NCBI RefSeq assembly: GCF_020080045.1
Contig: NZ_CP083451.1
Location: 930,001-994,000, forward strand
Length of the DNA stretch: 64,000 nt
Reading direction: 5' to 3'
DNA from: Comamonas odontotermitis
GTDB lineage: Bacteria > Pseudomonadota > Gammaproteobacteria > Burkholderiales > Burkholderiaceae_C
The notes beneath the pieces were generated by a model. It had not been told where the DNA came from and searched no databases. It was given only the letters and a program-made list of their open reading frames with translations. This document shows, piece after piece, positions 26,899 to 37,184 of this stretch (position 1 is its first letter; each line of letters begins with the position of its first letter). The translations under genes and the position numbers were made by a program.

Positions 26899-26931
26899 AG
26901 CCAGCAGGTCGAAAACCGTGCTGGCTTTTTT
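26899..26931 (+). terminator. Terminator after the DUF2501 gene
   Basis: AGCCAGCA (26899-26906) pairs with TGCTGGCT (26919-26926), loop 12 nt, followed by TTTTT. Confidence 0.75.
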
Positions 26932-27076
26932 CATGGGGCGGTCGCGTGGAGGACCAGCGCACCGGCCATGCAGTTTCTGCATGAAGATCAGCACGCTGGA
27001 AATGCATCGGGGTGGAGAAGCTTGCGCGTTGATGCAAAGGCGGTGATGCTGGTGGCTATCCAGACAGGCGGTACCT

Positions 27077-27448
27077 ATGAAATTCGAATCGGTCTCTCCC
27101 ATCTTTTCGGTCACAGATCTGCAGCAGTCGATGGACTTCTATCGGGATGTGCTTGGATTTGACGTAGCCTGGTCCTGGGGTGACCCACCAGATATTGCCG
27201 CTGTGTGCCGGGACTGCGTAGAAATCACGCTGATACAGCGCGCAGGAGCCAGTCCAGCTGGTGCTTCGCACGCCTGTTTGCGGGTCTCGGAAGTAGATGC
27301 CTACTACCAGGGGCTTGTGGAAGCTGGCGCCAGGATTGTCGTTCCCATTGGAGACCGTCCGTATGGCATGCGCGATTTCCGTATGGCCGACCCCAGTGGC
27401 AATGAGTTGTCAATTGGGCAGATCATTGCCGGAGAACATCAGGCCTAG
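27077..27448 (+). CDS. Glyoxalase/bleomycin-resistance (VOC) family protein
   Basis: A 123-residue VOC-fold protein: SPIFSVTDLQQSMDFYRDVLGFDVAW at the start and YGMRDFRMADPSGNELSIGQ at the end, both typical of the beta-alpha-beta-beta-beta modules. Substrate unknown; members include dioxygenases, isomerases and antibiotic-binding proteins, and a lone short member like this is often a drug-binding or housekeeping protein. It stands alone ahead of lepA. Confidence 0.88.
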   Translation: MKFESVSPIFSVTDLQQSMDFYRDVLGFDVAWSWGDPPDIAAVCRDCVEITLIQRAGASPAGASHACLRVSEVDAYYQGLVEAGARIVVPIGDRPYGMRDFRMADPSGNELSIGQIIAGEHQA

Positions 27449-27524
27449 AAGTGTGGAGCCACAGGGCTAGGCAGGGCGAGGTCCTTTTCCGGATCGTGAA
27501 AATGCGGTTGCCGTGCCAGCAGGC

Positions 27525-27552
27525 TTGGGGTGCTTTGCTTTTTGCCTACAAT
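27525..27552 (+). promoter_or_regulatory. Putative sigma-70 promoter for the lepA operon
   Basis: TTGGGG (27525-27530) and TACAAT (27547-27552), spaced 16 bp, about 90 bp upstream of lepA. A sequence match only. Confidence 0.4.
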
Positions 27553-27641
27553 GCTTGCTTTCGGCTGGCTTTGCCCGCCGCTTTGGCGTGCCCGCCGTTG
27601 GGAAGCAACTGCTTCTCCGGCCTTTCTATTGTTGTTAGTTG

Positions 27642-29450
27642 ATGCAGCACATTCGTAATTTTTCCATCATTGCCCACATTGACCATGGCAAATCCACTTT
27701 GGCGGATCGCTTGATCCAGCGCTGCGGGGGCCTGGCCGAACGCGAGATGGAGGCCCAGGTGCTGGACTCGATGGACATCGAGAAAGAGCGCGGTATCACC
27801 ATCAAGGCCCAGACAGCCGCGCTACAGTACAAGGCCAAGGATGGTCAGGTCTACAACCTGAACCTGATCGACACCCCCGGCCACGTGGACTTTTCCTACG
27901 AAGTGAGCCGTTCCCTGTCTGCCTGCGAAGGTGCGCTGCTGGTAGTGGATGCCTCGCAGGGCGTTGAAGCGCAGACCGTGGCCAACTGCTACACCGCGCT
28001 CGATCTGGGCGTGGAAGTGATGGCCGTGCTCAACAAGATGGACCTGCCCCAGGCCGATCCGGACAATGCCAAGGCCGAAATCGAGGATGTGATCGGTATC
28101 GACGCGAGCGATGCCATTCCTTGCTCGGCCAAGACCGGCATGGGCGTCGACGAGATCCTGGAGGCGGTCGTAGCCAAGGTGCCACCACCCAAGGGCAAGC
28201 CTGATGCCCCGCTGCGTGCGATGATCATCGACAGCTGGTTCGACACCTACGTCGGCGTGGTGATGCTGGTGCGCGTGGTCGATGGGGAACTGAAAAAGGG
28301 TGAGCGCTTCAAGATGATGGCCAGCGGCGCCGCTTATGAGGCCAACAACGTCGGCGTGTTCACCCCCGCCAACCAGCCGCGCGAGTCGCTCAGGGCGGGG
28401 GAGGTGGGCTACATCATTGCCGGCATCAAGGAATTGAAGGCTGCCAAGGTGGGTGACACCATCACGCTGGAAAAGAAGCTGCCCAACAATCTGGGCCCTG
28501 CCAGCGAGGCGCTGCCGGGCTTCAAGGAAATCAAGCCCCAGGTGTTTGCGGGGCTCTACCCGACCGAAGCGTCCGAATACGACCAGCTTCGTGATGCGCT
28601 GGAAAAGCTGCAGCTCAACGATTCGTCGCTGCAGTTCGAGCCCGAAGTCTCGCAGGCGCTGGGCTTTGGCTTTCGCTGCGGCTTTCTGGGCCTGCTGCAC
28701 ATGGAAATCGTGCAGGAGCGCCTGGAGCGCGAGTTCGACCAGGATCTGATCACCACCGCGCCCAGCGTGGTCTACCAGGTGGTCAAGGGCGATGGCGAGG
28801 TCATCGATGTGGAAAACCCATCGAAGATGCCCGAAACCGGCCGCATCGAAGAGGTGCGCGAACCCATCGTGACGGTGCACTTGTACATGCCGCAGGATTA
28901 CGTGGGCCCGGTCATGACCCTGGCCAACCAGAAGCGCGGCGTGCAGATGAACATGCAGTACCACGGCCGTCAGGTCATGCTGACCTACGAGATGCCGCTG
29001 GGCGAGATCGTGCTCGACTTCTTCGACAAGCTCAAGTCGGTGTCGCGCGGGTATGCGTCCATGGACTACGAGTTCAAGGAGTACCGTGCCTCCGATGTGG
29101 TCAAGGTCGATATCCTGCTCAATGGCGACAAGGTCGACGCGCTGTCCATCATCGTGCACCGCTCGCAGTCGGTGTACCGGGGCCGGGCCGTGGTGGCAAA
29201 GATGCGTGAAATCATCAGCCGCCAGCAGTTCGACGTGGCCATCCAGGCTGCCATCGGCGCCAACATCATTGCGCGGGAGACCGTCAAGGCGCTGCGCAAG
29301 AACGTGCTGGCCAAGTGCTATGGCGGCGACATCACGCGTAAGCGCAAGCTGCTCGAAAAGCAGAAGGCGGGTAAGAAACGCATGAAGCAGATCGGCTCGG
29401 TGGAAGTGCCGCAAGAGGCATTCCTCGCGATTTTGCAAGTGGAAGAATAA
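27642..29450 (+). CDS. lepA: Elongation factor 4 (LepA/EF4)
   Basis: A 602-residue translational GTPase that acts on the ribosome, in initiation or 30S biogenesis and in elongation under stress. The G1 motif AHIDHGKST is near the N-terminus, then DTPGHVDF and NKMDLPQAD; the LepA-specific C-terminal region ends [21 protein letters not shown] at 27639 just before the ATG is an alternative. It starts the conserved block lepA-lepB-DUF4845-rnc-era-recO-pdxJ-acpS-nagZ; lepB follows after 12 bp. Confidence 0.98.
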   Translation: MQHIRNFSIIAHIDHGKSTLADRLIQRCGGLAEREMEAQVLDSMDIEKERGITIKAQTAALQYKAKDGQVYNLNLIDTPGHVDFSYEVSRSLSACEGALLVVDASQGVEAQTVANCYTALDLGVEVMAVLNKMDLPQADPDNAKAEIEDVIGIDASDAIPCSAKTGMGVDEILEAVVAKVPPPKGKPDAPLRAMIIDSWFDTYVGVVMLVRVVDGELKKGERFKMMASGAAYEANNVGVFTPANQPRESLRAGEVGYIIAGIKELKAAKVGDTITLEKKLPNNLGPASEALPGFKEIKPQVFAGLYPTEASEYDQLRDALEKLQLNDSSLQFEPEVSQALGFGFRCGFLGLLHMEIVQERLEREFDQDLITTAPSVVYQVVKGDGEVIDVENPSKMPETGRIEEVREPIVTVHLYMPQDYVGPVMTLANQKRGVQMNMQYHGRQVMLTYEMPLGEIVLDFFDKLKSVSRGYASMDYEFKEYRASDVVKVDILLNGDKVDALSIIVHRSQSVYRGRAVVAKMREIISRQQFDVAIQAAIGANIIARETVKALRKNVLAKCYGGDITRKRKLLEKQKAGKKRMKQIGSVEVPQEAFLAILQVEE

Positions 29451-29462
29451 TTCAGAAGAACT

Positions 29463-30431
29463 ATGCCAATCCTGACGACACTGATCCTGGCCGCTTTCGT
29501 GGGCTATATGGGCGCCTGGTATTCGGGTGCCATTGAAGGCAATTTTGCACTTTTGCTGTTCCTGGCCACTGTGGTGACGGGTGCCTACTGGCTGGCGGAG
29601 CGCTTCTACTTTCTGCCCAAGCGCCGCGCTGCGGCGGCCGCGCTCGAGGCATCTGCGGCAGAGCGCAGCTCGCAACTGGCTGCGCAGGGCATTCAGAAAG
29701 TGGATGGCCCGGATGTGGCAGAGGCCAAGACGCGTCTCCTGATGCAGCCCTGGTGGCTGGATTGGACCGCAGGCCTGTTCCCGGTCATTGCCGTGGTGTT
29801 CATTCTGCGCTCTTTCCTGTTCGAGCCGTTCAAGATTCCATCGGGCTCGATGATTCCCACCCTGCAGGTTGGGGACTTGATTTTGGTCAATAAATTCACC
29901 TACGGAGTGCGCCTGCCGGTACTCAACAAGAAAATCACCGAAGGCAATGCCCCCCAGCGTGGGGACGTGATGGTGTTCCGCTACCCACCGCAGCCCAGCA
30001 TGGATTACATCAAGCGTGTGGTGGGGGTGCCGGGTGATGAGGTTGCCTATATCAACAAGCGCCTGACGATCAACGGCAAGCCCGTGCCCACGACCAACCA
30101 GCCCGATTATTTTGAGCAGGATGCAATGCGCTACTTCAAGCAGATTGAAGAGCAGCTGGGCGAGAAGACGCACAGGTCCATCATCAATCCCGATGTGCCC
30201 AATTTCGTGCAGGGCGTGACGGACTTCAAGTACAAGGAAAACTGCCGTTACTCGGTGGAAGGCGTGGTCTGCAAGGTGCCTGAGGGGCATTACTTCATGA
30301 TGGGCGACAACCGCGACAATTCGTTGGATTCCCGTTACTGGGGCTTTGTGCCAGACGCCAATATTGTGGGCAAAGCCTTTTTTGTCTGGATGAATTTCGG
30401 TAACATCAAGCGAATTGGGTCATTTAACTAG
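29463..30431 (+). CDS. lepB: Signal peptidase I
   Basis: A 322-residue inner-membrane serine/lysine peptidase that removes signal peptides from exported proteins. Helices are near 3-20 and 28-46, with a further hydrophobic segment at 103-118. Catalytic Ser129 lies in IPSGSMIPT and Lys184 in YIKRVVG; MMGDNRDNSLDSRYWG is near the end. Insertions around 195-255 are larger than in Gram-positive enzymes, as usual for proteobacteria. 12 bp after lepA. Confidence 0.97.
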   Translation: MPILTTLILAAFVGYMGAWYSGAIEGNFALLLFLATVVTGAYWLAERFYFLPKRRAAAAALEASAAERSSQLAAQGIQKVDGPDVAEAKTRLLMQPWWLDWTAGLFPVIAVVFILRSFLFEPFKIPSGSMIPTLQVGDLILVNKFTYGVRLPVLNKKITEGNAPQRGDVMVFRYPPQPSMDYIKRVVGVPGDEVAYINKRLTINGKPVPTTNQPDYFEQDAMRYFKQIEEQLGEKTHRSIINPDVPNFVQGVTDFKYKENCRYSVEGVVCKVPEGHYFMMGDNRDNSLDSRYWGFVPDANIVGKAFFVWMNFGNIKRIGSFN

Positions 30432-30453
30432 AACAGCTTTTTGAGAGGGAATG

Positions 30454-30825
30454 TCTATGCGAGCCAACCAACCCACAACCCGTAGCCGCCAGCGCGGAAT
30501 GTCCTTCATCGGCCTGGTGCTCTGGGGTTTCATCATTGTGGCGTTGGCAATTGTGGGCAGCAAGGCCGTTCCCATCGTGATCGAGAACATGAACATCAAG
30601 AAGGCTGCCATCAAGGCCGCCCGGCAAGGAACGACTGTTCAGGAAGTGCGTGCCATTTATGCACGGGCACAGGCCATTGATGACATGACTTCGGTCAATG
30701 ACAAGGATCTGGAAGTGACCAAGGACCAGGAAGGCAAGATTGTGGTGTCGTACAGCTATGAGCGCGACATTCCGCTGTACGGGCCGGTGTACTTGGTCTT
30801 CCGTTTTAACGATAGTGTGAAATAG
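30454..30825 (+). CDS. DUF4845 membrane protein
   Basis: A 123-124-residue protein with an N-terminal type IV pilin-like segment (RQRGMSFIGLVLWGFIIVALAIVG), one membrane helix and a small periplasmic domain; the family DUF4845 is found between lepB and rnc in many beta- and gamma-proteobacteria. Function unknown. An in-frame ATG at 30451 precedes this one by one codon. Its TAG stop is immediately followed by the GTG of rnc, with no spacer, implying coupled translation. Confidence 0.88.
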   Translation, partial: SMRANQPTTRSRQRGMSFIGLVLWGFIIVALAIVGSKAVPIVIENMNIKKAAIKAARQGTTVQEVRAIYARAQAIDDMTSVNDKDLEVTKDQEGKIVVSYSYERDIPLYGPVYLVFRFNDSVK

Positions 30826-31509
30826 GTGGAATCAGAACTCAGCCGATTGCAGGAACGCCTGCAGTACTCTTTCTCGAACGGTGCGTTGCTGCAGCGAGCG
30901 GTAACGCACCGTAGTTTTTGTGCAGAGCATAATGAGCGCCTCGAATTTTTGGGCGACTCGGTTCTGGGCCTGGCGGTATCGACCATGCTGTTCCAGAAGC
31001 TCAAGACCACGCCGGAAGGCGATCTCTCGCGTATCCGCGCCAACCTCGTCAAGCAAGATACCCTGCACCAGATCGCCCTGCGGCTGGAGCTGGCCAAGGT
31101 ATTGCGTCTTGGAGAAGGGGAGGCCAAATCCGGCGGGCGCGAGCGGCCTTCGATCCTGGCGGATGCCGTAGAAGCCATCATCGGCGCAGTGTATCTGGAT
31201 GCCGGTTATACCCAGGCCGAAGAAATCGTGCACCATCTGTACGAGCGCGTCGAGATTTCGCAGCACATGCCAGCTGCCTCCAAAGATGCCAAGACGGCAC
31301 TTCAGGAGTGGCTGCAGGCGCGCAAGCAGCCGGTGCCTCTGTATGAGGTGACCGGTACCACGGGGGCAGCCCATGCGCAGACTTTCCATGTGGACTGCAC
31401 CGTGCCGGCCTTCAAGGCCAAGAGCCAGGGCGCGGGCCCGTCGCGCCGCGCAGCAGAGCAGGCGGCTGCCGCCATCATGCTGCAACAATTGCAAACCCAG
31501 CACCGCTGA
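30826..31509 (+). CDS. rnc: Ribonuclease III
   Basis: A 227-residue endonuclease that cleaves double-stranded RNA in rRNA processing and mRNA turnover. The signature HNERLEFLGDSVL is at 35-47, a second acidic cluster is in ILADAVEAIIGAVYLD, and the dsRNA-binding domain fills about 155-225. It begins with GTG directly after the DUF4845 stop. The nearest in-frame ATG would remove the conserved N-terminal helices, so GTG is preferred. era follows after 6 bp. Confidence 0.96.
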   Translation: MESELSRLQERLQYSFSNGALLQRAVTHRSFCAEHNERLEFLGDSVLGLAVSTMLFQKLKTTPEGDLSRIRANLVKQDTLHQIALRLELAKVLRLGEGEAKSGGRERPSILADAVEAIIGAVYLDAGYTQAEEIVHHLYERVEISQHMPAASKDAKTALQEWLQARKQPVPLYEVTGTTGAAHAQTFHVDCTVPAFKAKSQGAGPSRRAAEQAAAAIMLQQLQTQHR

Positions 31510-31515
31510 GCTTTT

Positions 31516-32580
31516 ATGACGTCCAAGAAAACACCACCGCAAGTCACCGGCGCAGCGGATGCCTCCCAATTGCCATCGGGCCAGACCATGGCCGACCTCG
31601 ATGCCATGCTCGCTGCAGCCAAGCCTGGTTCGGCCGTGGCGCGTGCTGCAGATGAACCGGAATCTGCAGAAGTTGCACCCACGGGCCCCCAGCGTTGCGG
31701 CCTGATCGCCATCGTCGGCAAGCCCAATGTGGGCAAGTCCACCCTGATGAATGCGCTGGTGGGCCAGAAGATATCGATCACCTCGCGCAAGGCGCAGACC
31801 ACGCGGCACCGCATCACGGGCATCCGCAGCCGGGACAATACCCAGTTTGTGTTTGTCGACACGCCTGGATTCCAGACCAAGCACTCCACGGCACTGAACA
31901 AATCGCTGAACAAGACCGTCATGGGCGCGATTGGCGATGTGGATCTGATCCTGTTCGTGGTGGAGGCGGGCAGCTTCACGCTGGCTGACGCCAAGGTGCT
32001 GGGCCTGTTCAAGCCCGGCATTCCCACCTTGCTGATTGCCAACAAGCTCGATAACGTGCACCGCCGCCACGAGATCGCGCCCTGGCTGCAGGGCATGCAG
32101 GAGCGCCATCCGTTTGCCGAGTTCGTGCCCATGTCGGCCAAGAACAAGGGTGATATCGAGCGCCTGTTTGGCATCTGTGAGAAATACCTGCCTGAGCAGG
32201 CCTGGTTCTATGGCGCAGATGAGCTGACCGACCGCAGCGAAAAGTTTCTGGCGGCCGAGACTGTCCGCGAAAAGCTCTTCCGCTTTACCGGCGACGAGCT
32301 GCCCTATACCTCTACCGTGGTCATCGACAAGTTCGACGAAGAACCGAGCAAGGCGCACGGCCGCTTCATGCGCATTGCCGCGACGATTGTGGTGGAGCGC
32401 GACGGCCACAAGGCCATGGTGATCGGCGAAAAGGGTGAAAAGCTCAAGCGCATCAGTACCGAAGCACGGCAGGAACTGGAAAAGCTCATGGGTGCCAAGG
32501 TGTTCCTCGAAGTCTGGGTCAAGGTCAAATCCGGCTGGGCAGACGATGAGGCACGCGTCAAATCCTTTGGCTACGAGTAA
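31516..32580 (+). CDS. era: GTPase Era with N-terminal extension
   Basis: A 354-residue GTPase for 16S rRNA maturation and 30S assembly. G1 is GKPNVGKS at 68-75; switch region [19 protein letters not shown]-terminal KH domain with [22 protein letters not shown]. It is about 55 residues longer than E. coli Era because of an N-terminal Ala/Ser/Pro-rich, probably disordered extension. The ATG at 31516 lies 6 bp after rnc. A later start would delete the extension, but none has a better context. Confidence 0.96.
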   Translation: MTSKKTPPQVTGAADASQLPSGQTMADLDAMLAAAKPGSAVARAADEPESAEVAPTGPQRCGLIAIVGKPNVGKSTLMNALVGQKISITSRKAQTTRHRITGIRSRDNTQFVFVDTPGFQTKHSTALNKSLNKTVMGAIGDVDLILFVVEAGSFTLADAKVLGLFKPGIPTLLIANKLDNVHRRHEIAPWLQGMQERHPFAEFVPMSAKNKGDIERLFGICEKYLPEQAWFYGADELTDRSEKFLAAETVREKLFRFTGDELPYTSTVVIDKFDEEPSKAHGRFMRIAATIVVERDGHKAMVIGEKGEKLKRISTEARQELEKLMGAKVFLEVWVKVKSGWADDEARVKSFGYE

Positions 32581-32643
32581 GCAATGCAGTGTGTCCGTGG
32601 CTTCTGCCCGGTAAAAACCATATCTGTTTGCGCGCGCTCCTAC

Positions 32644-32697
32644 TGGGTTTGAAGTAGAAAATACTTTGAAACCCAATATGGGTGTGCACTGATAGCT
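32644..32697. repeat. Hairpin after era with ATAGC repeat end
   Basis: TGGGTTT-G-AAGTA (32644-32656) pairs with TACTT-TG-AAACCCA (32662-32675) around a 5-nt loop; GTGCACTGATAGCT follows, resembling the end of the dispersed ATAGC repeat. It may attenuate transcription between era and recO. Confidence 0.45.
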
Positions 32698-32789
32698 CTT
32701 ACTTTTGAAAGGCTGCCAAACAGCAGCACCCAGTGAAGGCGCCCGCGCCGTCTGCCTTTGCATGGAACCCGCACGCAGCCCGCAAGCCC

Positions 32790-33551
32790 ATGGCCGTCAA
32801 ACGCGTCAACGACGAACCCGCCTTCATCCTCCATCGCTATGACTGGAGCGAATCCAGTCTGATCCTGGAGTGCTTCACACGCCACCGCGGGCGTGTGGCT
32901 CTGGTGGCCAAGGGGGTGAAAAAGCCGACCTCCAGCTTTCGTCCCGTGTTGCTGGCGCTGCAGCCGCTCAAGCTCTCGTGGGGCATTGGCGGTGACGGTG
33001 CGTCCGACATTCACACGCTCAAAAGCGCGGAATGGGTGGGTGGCCATACCATGCCAGTGGCCGAAGGCCTGCTGTCCGGCTTGTACCTGAATGAACTCCT
33101 GATGCGCCTTCTGGCACGTGAAGACCCGTTTGCCGACCTGTTCGACATGTATGCCGGGGTGGTGCGGGTGTTGGCTACAGACCACGGAGAAGTGCTTGAG
33201 CCTGTGCTGCGCGCCTTCGAGTTGCTGCTGCTGCGTGAACTGGGCCATCTGCCTTCGTTGGCGGTGCAGACCCTCTCCCTGCAGCCCGTGCAGGAGAAGG
33301 CGCACTACGTACTGGTGCCAGAGGGAGGGCTGCGGGCCGCCACCCCGCATGACCGGGCCAGCCTCTGCGGTAGCCAGTGGCTGCAGCTGGAGGCTGCGCT
33401 GCACACTGCAAATCCATACCCGCATGTGTTGAGGGCTTGCGTGTTGTGTGCGGGCGAGTTAAAAGCACAATTGCGTGCTGTGCTGCAACACCATTGCGGC
33501 CAGCCGGTACTGCGTACCCGCCAGTTGATGATGGACATCCAATCGCTATGA
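32790..33551 (+). CDS. recO: DNA repair protein RecO
   Basis: A 253-residue RecF-pathway mediator that helps load RecA at gaps. The N-terminal OB fold carries [26 protein letters not shown]; the helical C-terminal half includes [12 protein letters not shown]. The ATG at 32790 matches the usual start; an in-frame GTG at 32733 would add 19 residues. Its end overlaps pdxJ by 4 bp (ATGA), as in the recO-pdxJ operon of many proteobacteria. Confidence 0.95.
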   Translation: MAVKRVNDEPAFILHRYDWSESSLILECFTRHRGRVALVAKGVKKPTSSFRPVLLALQPLKLSWGIGGDGASDIHTLKSAEWVGGHTMPVAEGLLSGLYLNELLMRLLAREDPFADLFDMYAGVVRVLATDHGEVLEPVLRAFELLLLRELGHLPSLAVQTLSLQPVQEKAHYVLVPEGGLRAATPHDRASLCGSQWLQLEAALHTANPYPHVLRACVLCAGELKAQLRAVLQHHCGQPVLRTRQLMMDIQSL

Positions 33552-34318
33552 CCACCCCCGTGAAAACCGCCTTGTCGGTCAACCTCAACAAGGTTGCCTT
33601 GATCCGTAACACCCGCCATCTGGGCATTCCCAGTGTCACCCGTGCCGCGCGTCTGTGCCTGGAAGCGGGCGCCCAGGGCATCACCGTGCATCCGCGCCCG
33701 GACGAGCGCCATATCCGCGCCGATGATGTGGAAAAACTGGCCGAGGTCGTGGCCACCTGGCCTGTGGCCCGCGAGTTCAACATCGAAGGCAACCCTTTTC
33801 ACAACCTGATGGAGTTCGTGCGCAAGTACCGCCCGCACCAGGCCACCTTTGTGCCCGATGGCGAAGACCAGTTCACCAGTGACCACGGCTGGAGCTTTCC
33901 GCAGGATGCCGAGCGCCTCAAGCCCCTGATTGCTGAATGCAAGGCGCTGGGCGTACGCGTGAGCCTGTTCATGGATCCCATCCCCGAGCAGATGGCTGCG
34001 GTCAAGGCCGTCGGTGCCGACCGGGTGGAGCTGTACACCGAGCCCTATGCCGCAGCCTTTGGCACGCCAGAGCAAAGTACGCAGATTCGGCGATACGCTG
34101 CAGCCGCGCAGGCAGCGCAGGCAGCAGGCCTCGGTGTGAACGCCGGGCACGACCTGAGTCTGCGCAACCTCACACCGTTTGTAGCCAATGTGCCGGGCGT
34201 GCTCGAAGTCTCCATTGGCCATGCTTTCGTGACCGATGCGCTGGAGCTGGGCTACGCCGAAGCCGTGCGCGCCTATTTGCGCTCCCTTGCGGCGCGGCCG
34301 GATGGAGTGCTCCTGTAA
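33548..34318 (+). CDS. pdxJ: Pyridoxine 5'-phosphate synthase
   Basis: A 256-residue TIM-barrel enzyme that condenses 1-deoxyxylulose 5-phosphate with 3-amino-2-oxopropyl phosphate in vitamin B6 synthesis. The start reads [15 protein letters not shown], and [19 protein letters not shown] and GHDLSLRN are family marks. The ATG at 33548 overlaps recO by 4 bp, so it is translationally coupled. Downstream lies a copy of the dispersed palindrome, then acpS. Confidence 0.97.
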   Translation: MTTPVKTALSVNLNKVALIRNTRHLGIPSVTRAARLCLEAGAQGITVHPRPDERHIRADDVEKLAEVVATWPVAREFNIEGNPFHNLMEFVRKYRPHQATFVPDGEDQFTSDHGWSFPQDAERLKPLIAECKALGVRVSLFMDPIPEQMAAVKAVGADRVELYTEPYAAAFGTPEQSTQIRRYAAAAQAAQAAGLGVNAGHDLSLRNLTPFVANVPGVLEVSIGHAFVTDALELGYAEAVRAYLRSLAARPDGVLL

Positions 34319-34320
34319 TC

Positions 34321-34358
34321 ATAGCTATCTGCGCGCAATGGATGGGCGCTAGCGGCTG
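34321..34358. repeat. Dispersed ATAGC/GCGC palindromic repeat, copy between pdxJ and acpS
   Basis: AGCTATCTGCGC and GCGCTAGCGGCT form imperfect arms around an 11-nt centre, starting 2 bp after the pdxJ stop and ending in TTTTCTT. Confidence 0.5.
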
Positions 34359-34373
34359 ATTTTCTTCAAGATC

Positions 34374-34766
34374 ATGATCTACGGCATTGGTACCGACATC
34401 TGCGATATCCGCCGCATTCGCGCCACCCTGGAACGCCAGGGCGAGCGTTTTGCCCACAAAGTGCTGGCAGAGGGCGAGTTGGCGACATGGCGGCGCCGTT
34501 CCGAGCGCTGGCCAGACCGTGGCGTGCGCTACCTTGCCACGCGCTTTTCCGCCAAGGAAGCCTTCAGCAAGGCGGTGGGGCTGGGCATGCGCATGCCCAT
34601 GACCTGGCGCCACTGCGAAATCGTCAACCTGGCGAGCGGCAAGCCGGCCATTGCCTTGCATGGTGAGCTGGCCACCTGGTTTGCTGCACAAGGGCTCACG
34701 GCGCACATCACGGTGACCGACGAGGTCGATTACGCGGCGAGTTTCTGTGTGGTGGAAAAGCTGTAG
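34374..34766 (+). CDS. acpS: Holo-[acyl-carrier-protein] synthase
   Basis: A 130-residue enzyme that transfers phosphopantetheine from CoA to acyl carrier protein. The Mg-binding [12 protein letters not shown] is at 4-15, and [12 protein letters not shown] is the second conserved motif. Length and start MIYGIGTD are canonical. It lies in the pdxJ-acpS-nagZ order. Confidence 0.97.
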   Translation: MIYGIGTDICDIRRIRATLERQGERFAHKVLAEGELATWRRRSERWPDRGVRYLATRFSAKEAFSKAVGLGMRMPMTWRHCEIVNLASGKPAIALHGELATWFAAQGLTAHITVTDEVDYAASFCVVEKL

Positions 34767-34802
34767 CAGCACCGCCAATCCAAGTTAATCTAGGCCAAAC
34801 AG

Positions 34803-34842
34803 GTTGTTGGCGCTCAACTACTGTGCGCTGATAGCTATTGTT
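34803..34842. repeat. Dispersed ATAGC/GCGC repeat, copy between acpS and nagZ
   Basis: TTGGCGC (34807-34813) and GCGCTGATAGCT (34825-34836) form weak inverted arms, followed by ATTGTTTTTATAG. A diverged member of the family. Confidence 0.4.
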
Positions 34843-34874
34843 TTTATAGTATTGATCTACGTATTTCCCTGCCC

Positions 34875-35966
34875 ATGACCATGCATGCACCACTGATCAT
34901 CGATATCGCCGGCAAACAGCTCACCGACGTGGACCGCAAGCGTCTGGCTCACCCGCTGGTGGGCGGCATCATTTTGTTTGCCCGCAACTGGGAAAACCGC
35001 TCCGCACTGGTGCAGCTGTGCGCCGATATCAAGGCTGTCAAGCCAGATCTGCTGATCTGTGTCGATCACGAGGGCGGGCGCGTGCAGCGCTTTCGCTCCG
35101 ACGGCTTCACGCACCTGCCGCCCATGCGCGCCTTTGGCCAGATGTGGATGGATGACGGCAAGGGCAGCAAGCACCGTGAGGGCAGCGGCGCCATGCGCGC
35201 CATGAACGCAGCCACTGCGGCGGGCTATGTGCTGGGCGCGGAGCTGCGCGCCTGTGGCGTGGACTTCAGCTTCACGCCGGTGCTCGATCTTGACTATGGC
35301 GAAAGCTCCGTCATCGGCGACCGCAGCTTCCACCGCGATCCACGCGTGGTGGCGGCGCTCGCTCGGAGCCTGATGCATGGCCTGCTGCAGGCGGGCCTGG
35401 GCAACTGCGGCAAGCATTTTCCCGGCCATGGCTTCGTCAAGGCAGATTCGCATGTCGACATTCCTGTCGACACGCGCAGCCTTTCTGCCATTCTGACCGA
35501 AGACGCAGCGCCTTACCCCTGGCTGTCCAGCGTGCTCACGGCCGTGATGCCAGCGCATGTCATCTACCCCAAGGTCGACACACGCCCCGCGGGCTTCAGC
35601 GAAAAATGGCTCAAGGACGTGCTGCGCAGCCGCCTGCGCTATGACGGCGCCATTTTCAGCGACGACCTCAGCATGGAAGGCGCTCGCCGCATTGGGGGCC
35701 AGCTCATCGGCTACACCGACGCAGCCCTGGCGGCCCTGAATGCGGGCTGCGACATGGTGCTGCTGTGCAACCAGAGCCTGGGCCTGGGCGCACATGTGGA
35801 CGAACTGCTGGCTGGTATGGATGCGGCGCTGCACGACGGCCGCTGGGTGCCCGACGCTGATTCCGAATCGCGCCGCCTGGCCCTGTTGCCCGACACCGAG
35901 CCCCAGGCCTGGGACGACCTGATGCACCAGCCTGCCTACCGCAATGCGCTGGACCTGCTGGTCTGA
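34875..35966 (+). CDS. nagZ: Beta-N-acetylhexosaminidase NagZ
   Basis: A 363-residue GH3 enzyme that removes GlcNAc from anhydro-muropeptides in peptidoglycan recycling, acting in the cytoplasm. CVDHEGGRVQRFR is at 62-74; the catalytic acid/base His lies in GKHFPGHG (179-186); the nucleophile Asp is in FSDDLSMEGA. NagZ products also set AmpC induction in species with AmpR. Converges on a LysR gene, 6 bp away. Confidence 0.96.
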   Translation: MTMHAPLIIDIAGKQLTDVDRKRLAHPLVGGIILFARNWENRSALVQLCADIKAVKPDLLICVDHEGGRVQRFRSDGFTHLPPMRAFGQMWMDDGKGSKHREGSGAMRAMNAATAAGYVLGAELRACGVDFSFTPVLDLDYGESSVIGDRSFHRDPRVVAALARSLMHGLLQAGLGNCGKHFPGHGFVKADSHVDIPVDTRSLSAILTEDAAPYPWLSSVLTAVMPAHVIYPKVDTRPAGFSEKWLKDVLRSRLRYDGAIFSDDLSMEGARRIGGQLIGYTDAALAALNAGCDMVLLCNQSLGLGAHVDELLAGMDAALHDGRWVPDADSESRRLALLPDTEPQAWDDLMHQPAYRNALDLLV

Positions 35967-35971
35967 TCTTT

Positions 35972-36898
35972 TCAGGCGACGACACCAGCCTCCTCGCGTA
36001 CCCATTGCGCAAAGCGTGCCAGCGCGCCCTGGGCGTCGTCCGCATGGCGCTGGCGGGCCGAGGCAAAGGGCACCAGCCAGTAGCCATAAGGGCTGAGCGT
36101 GGGGTCGATGGGGGCGAGCGCCACAAGGCGCCCATCCTCCAGCATCGGGGCAATCAACTCATAACGTCCGATTGCCACCCCTTGCCCGGCAATGGCTGCC
36201 TGAATCACCTGGTCGTACTGGTTGTAGCGCAGCATGCGCTGCGTGCCGCTAGCGGGCCAGCCCTGCGCCTGCAGCCAGCCATGCCAGTGCAGCCAGGGGC
36301 GGTTGGGCAAGTCCAACTCCAGCAGCACCAGGCTGGCGACTTGTGCAGGTGTATCCAGCCGTGGTGCGTTCAATGACGGGTGGGCCACCGGCACCAGTGA
36401 TTCGCCAAACAGGCGCTGCGCTCCGGCAGGGGCGTCCTGCGCTGCGCAATAGCGGATGGCCAGGTCGATATCCGGTGTCTGCGGGCCATGCAGCCGGTTG
36501 TCTGCAGCCACGCGCACATCCACATCGGGGCAGCGCTGCTGAAAGCGCCCCAGGCGCGGCAGCAACCACAGCGCGGTAATGCCGATGCTGGCAGAGACGG
36601 TGACGCTGTGGCGCTGGCCCTGTGCGGCAATCTGCGCCAGCGTGCCATGCAGCGCCCGCAGATGCTGATCGGCACTTTGGTACAGCCGCTCGCCCGCTGT
36701 GGTGAACGCAATGCTGCGGTGGCTCCGCACCAGCAGGGCCACGCCCAGGGCTTGTTCCAACTGGCGGATCTGCTTGCTGACGGCAGATTGGGTCAGATAC
36801 AGATCCTGGGCCGCCAAGGTGATGCTCATGCGCTGGCCCACGGCGACCAGGGTGCGCAACAGATCCAGCGAAGGCTGGGTAGACAGTGGTTTAGGCAT
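35972..36898 (-). CDS. LysR-family regulator (GcvA-like), divergent from an MFS gene
   Basis: A 308-residue LysR-type regulator, closest in style to the GcvA group: a winged helix at about 8-68 (MSITLAAQDLYLTQSAVSKQ) and an effector domain ending AQWVREEAGVVA. It is divergent from the MFS transporter gene with 286 bp between, the classic layout for a LysR that controls its neighbour. The ligand is unknown. Confidence 0.92.
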   Translation of the reverse strand: MPKPLSTQPSLDLLRTLVAVGQRMSITLAAQDLYLTQSAVSKQIRQLEQALGVALLVRSHRSIAFTTAGERLYQSADQHLRALHGTLAQIAAQGQRHSVTVSASIGITALWLLPRLGRFQQRCPDVDVRVAADNRLHGPQTPDIDLAIRYCAAQDAPAGAQRLFGESLVPVAHPSLNAPRLDTPAQVASLVLLELDLPNRPWLHWHGWLQAQGWPASGTQRMLRYNQYDQVIQAAIAGQGVAIGRYELIAPMLEDGRLVALAPIDPTLSPYGYWLVPFASARQRHADDAQGALARFAQWVREEAGVVA

Positions 36899-37184
36899 TC
36901 CTGAAATTCATGTGAAGTGCGACAAGTATTCGTTTGAACATGCACTGGCAATGGCCTGTAATAAGACCACTCTAGCGCAAATTTCAGGATTTTCATGCTC
37001 AGTGATTATTCGAACTCTGTTGCAACGCCCAACGATCTCACCTTCGTCCGTGAGGACAGATTCACATTCCTTCCAGCGATGGGCGCCTGCTGCAAGGGCA
37101 TTTCTGGTTCGCTACTGCATGAGGGGCAGCAACACACCGATCTGCCAACTGCAGTATGCGGCGGCGCAGCCCACTGAGGACAAC

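Noticed and set aside
27822..30290. Very long open antisense frame (over 800 codons) across lepA and lepB
   Set aside because: It mirrors two highly conserved genes; high GC and codon bias leave the opposite frame open. Its translation is His/Gln-rich and lacks family features. The same applies to long antisense frames over era/rnc, the FtsX permease, the ThDP enzyme, metG and serS.
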